Positions 5,771-7,354 of a DNA stretch of 7,354 bases are shown here, in pieces. The position numbers and the translations under genes were made by a program. The notes beneath the pieces were generated by a model that was not told the DNA's origin, did no database searches, and was given only the letters and a program-made list of their open reading frames with translations. The stretch is from Desulfovibrio sp. UBA6121 (GTDB lineage: Bacteria; Desulfobacterota; Desulfovibrionia; Desulfovibrionales; Desulfovibrionaceae), in assembly GCA_002422505.1 (NCBI GenBank), contig DIVX01000027.1, positions 9,894 to 17,247 on the forward strand, in the 5' to 3' direction. Position 1 is the stretch's first letter; the number at the start of each line of letters is the position of its first letter.

Positions 5771-7213
5771 ATGCACGAAGCCACCCATAGCCCAGACGCC
5801 CAGGCCCAGCGCGAGAAAAATAGCGTTGCCCTGTCCTCGGTGCTGGCCGCCCTGGCCCTTACCACCATGAAGCTGGTGGTGGGCGTGTCCTCCGGCAGCC
5901 TGGGCATCCTGTCCGAGGCCGCCCACAGCGCCCTGGACCTGGTGGCGGCGGGCGTTACCCTCTTCGCCGTGCGCCTTTCCTGCCTGCCGCCAGACCGCAA
6001 GCATCCCTTTGGCCACGGCAAGGTGGAGAACCTCTCCGCCCTGGCGGAAACCCTGCTGCTGCTGGGCACCTGCGCCTGGATAGTGACCGAGGCCGTGGAC
6101 CGCCTGCTGCACCCCAAGCCCGTGGAGGCCACTCTGTGGGCCGTGGGCGTCATGCTGGTGTCCATCGCCGTGGACTTCACCCGCTCGCGCATGTTGCTGG
6201 CCGCCGCCAAGAAGCACAACAGCCAGGCCCTGGAGGCCGACGCCCTGCACTTTTCCACCGACATCTGGTCCTCGCTGGTGGTGCTGGCGGGCCTGGGCGC
6301 ACTGGCCCTGGCCGAGGGCCTGGACCCGGCCTCGCCCCTGGTCCCCTGGCTGCACAGGGCCGACGCCCTGGCCGCCCTGGCCGTTTCCGGCATCGTGCTT
6401 TGGGTGTCTTTTCGCCTAGGGCGCCAAGCCATAGACGTGCTGCTTGATTCCGGCGTGGCCGAGGCCCAGGACGGCATAGAACTGGCCGTGGCCGCCGTGC
6501 CGGGCGTGCTTTCCGTGCGGCGGGTGCGCGTGCGCCAAAGCGGCCCGGCCAGCTTTGTGGACATGCTGCTGGGCGTGCGCGCGGGCCTGGGGCTGGAGGA
6601 AGCCCACGAGGTGGTGCGCCAGGCCAGGGCCGCCGCCCAGGGCGTGCTGCCCGGGGCGGATGTGCTGGCCGAACTGCGCCCGCAGGAGGACGGCCCGGCG
6701 GGCTTTCTGGACCGGGCGCGGGCCATGGCCGATTCCTTCGACGTGGGCGTGCACGACATGGACCTGCGCAAAATCGATGGCGCGCTGCACCTGAACCTGC
6801 ACGCCGAGGTGCCGGAGTCGCTCTCCCTGGCCGAGGCTCACCGGCGCATCAGCGCCCTGGAGGCCGCCCTGCAGGGCGAAATGGGCCCGCGCGGCCGCGT
6901 GGTGACGCACATCGAGCCCCTGGGCGCGCACCCGGAGCCCGCCGAGGACGACCCGGACAGCGCCGAGACCCTGCGCCAGGCCATCGCCCAGGTGGTGGAG
7001 GAAGAACCCGGCGTGTGCGACATGCACGGCCTGACCATCCTGCGCTCCGGCGAACGCCTCTCGGCCTCGTTCCACTGCCGCATGCACCCGGACACGCCCA
7101 TCACCCTGGCGCACGAACGCACAAGCGCCCTGGAGGCCGCCCTGCGCACGCGCCTGCCCCAGCTGGTGCGTGTCACCATCCATGTGGAGCCGGACGAAAC
7201 CCGCCCCCTTTGA
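5771..7213 (+). CDS. Cation diffusion facilitator (zinc-type) with three tandem C-terminal ZT_dimer-like domains
   Basis: This 480-residue protein is a proton-coupled divalent metal exporter of the inner membrane. The six-helix core spans about 17-216. Binding-site pairs are His52-Asp56 (SEAAHSALD) in helix 2 and His160-Asp164 (ALHFSTD) in helix 5. The loop motif HPFGHGKVEN (78-87) is typical of the FieF/YiiP group. The HD-HD pattern, in place of YiiP's DD-HD, points to Zn2+ as the main substrate by analogy with CzcD and ZnT proteins. The usual family length is about 300 residues. Here the cytoplasmic part is extended to three repeats of the ZT_dimer fold at about 233-305, 311-385 and 397-475. 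Each contains an AH motif (His279, His357, His448), and repeats two and three end in HIEP and HVEP. Compared with YiiP ligands, repeats two and three keep most metal ligands and repeat one has lost most of them. AGGA seven bases upstream supports the start. Confidence 0.93.
   Translation: MHEATHSPDAQAQREKNSVALSSVLAALALTTMKLVVGVSSGSLGILSEAAHSALDLVAAGVTLFAVRLSCLPPDRKHPFGHGKVENLSALAETLLLLGTCAWIVTEAVDRLLHPKPVEATLWAVGVMLVSIAVDFTRSRMLLAAAKKHNSQALEADALHFSTDIWSSLVVLAGLGALALAEGLDPASPLVPWLHRADALAALAVSGIVLWVSFRLGRQAIDVLLDSGVAEAQDGIELAVAAVPGVLSVRRVRVRQSGPASFVDMLLGVRAGLGLEEAHEVVRQARAAAQGVLPGADVLAELRPQEDGPAGFLDRARAMADSFDVGVHDMDLRKIDGALHLNLHAEVPESLSLAEAHRRISALEAALQGEMGPRGRVVTHIEPLGAHPEPAEDDPDSAETLRQAIAQVVEEEPGVCDMHGLTILRSGERLSASFHCRMHPDTPITLAHERTSALEAALRTRLPQLVRVTIHVEPDETRPL
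6851..7145 (+). repeat. Identical 22-bp direct repeat inside the CDF gene
   Basis: AGCGCCCTGGAGGCCGCCCT followed by GC occurs at 6851-6872 and again at 7124-7145, in the same reading frame, encoding SALEAAL in the second and third ZT_dimer-like repeats (residues 361-367 and 452-458). The codons are identical, which suggests either a duplication with later divergence around it or strong codon bias on a conserved helix. Confidence 0.8.
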
Positions 7214-7233
7214 CCCCCGCGCCCCCCTGGCTC

Positions 7234-7251
7234 GCCCGGACGAAGCCGGGC
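7234..7251 (+). terminator. Weak hairpin after the CDF gene
   Basis: GCCCGG (7234-7239) and CCGGGC (7246-7251) form a 6-bp stem with a six-base loop, 20 bases after the CDF stop. No U tract follows, so termination here is uncertain. Confidence 0.3.
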
Positions 7252-7265
7252 CGCTCATGCCCGCC

Positions 7266-7294
7266 TTGACATTTGCCCCGCCCTGGGGCTAGCC
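7266..7294 (+). promoter_or_regulatory. Candidate promoter for the riboswitch transcript
   Basis: A perfect -35 consensus TTGACA (7266-7271) is followed after 17 bases by CTAGCC (7289-7294), or after 18 bases by TAGCCA. The -10 match is poor. The position directly before the riboswitch-like sequence makes it plausible. A short GCCCC/GGGGC hairpin (7275-7289) overlaps the spacer. Confidence 0.4.
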
Positions 7295-7295
7295 A

Positions 7296-7354
7296 CAGAA
7301 AGCTCGAAACTCGCCAGATTCCCTTCGAGAAACGGAAGACGGTGCAAATCCGTC
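7296..7354 (+). promoter_or_regulatory. 5' part of a probable cobalamin riboswitch, cut by the window end
   Basis: The end of the window reads CGGAAGACGGTGCAAATCC followed by GTC (7333-7354). This matches the conserved centre of cobalamin riboswitches: GGAA, a short spacer, then GGTG-AAATCC folded as a hairpin. Here GACGG (7338-7342) pairs with CCGTC (7350-7354) around the loop TGCAAAT. Just upstream, CTCGAA (7303-7308) pairs perfectly with TTCGAG (7324-7329), giving the expected neighbouring stem. The remaining part (the CCCGCCACTGT-like segment and kissing-loop partner) would lie beyond 7354, as would the controlled gene. Such elements usually repress B12 synthesis or uptake genes when adenosylcobalamin is plentiful. 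The exact 5' boundary is uncertain. Confidence 0.7.

Overview
The window is GC-rich (roughly two thirds G+C by eye). Its gene content fits a sulfate-reducing deltaproteobacterium of the Desulfovibrio group. The pointers are a small single-cluster ferredoxin, a chemoreceptor ending in a bacteriohemerythrin domain (the architecture known from Desulfovibrio DcrH), a Cache-PAS-GAF histidine kinase, and GC-rich hairpin repeats between genes that resemble those I remember from Desulfovibrio genomes. The assignment rests on architecture and recollection, not on a search.

Layout, left to right. Positions 1-168 are the 3' end of ychF (TGS domain), followed after 28 bp by a small Fe-S ferredoxin gene (197-418), probably in one transcript. 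From 419 to 1019 there is no convincing gene. This gap holds a hairpin (467-514), a strong intrinsic terminator (610-655) and a dense cluster of GC-rich inverted and direct repeats (768-1008). It separates two convergent units. On the minus strand, 1020-2750 encodes a methyl-accepting chemotaxis protein with a C-terminal hemerythrin domain. A divergent intergenic region (2751-2990) carries candidate promoters for both directions. On the plus strand, 2991-5603 encodes a large membrane sensor histidine kinase of the HisKA_2 type. After 167 bp, 5771-7213 encodes a cation diffusion facilitator (CDF) with an unusual long C-terminus. The last ~70 bases look like the 5' half of a cobalamin riboswitch whose target gene lies beyond the window.

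How the genes may work together. The chemoreceptor and the kinase are divergently transcribed signalling genes. The first probably reads oxygen or redox state in the cytoplasm through its diiron site. The second probably reads an external ligand through its periplasmic Cache domain. No response regulator or Che gene is visible, so their partners lie elsewhere. The CDF exporter appears to be an independent unit.

Most notable points: the CDF carries three tandem ZT_dimer-like domains, of which the membrane-proximal copy has lost most metal ligands while the two distal copies keep them; and a truncated B12-type riboswitch sits at the right edge. I found no clear evidence for a wholly new multi-gene system.
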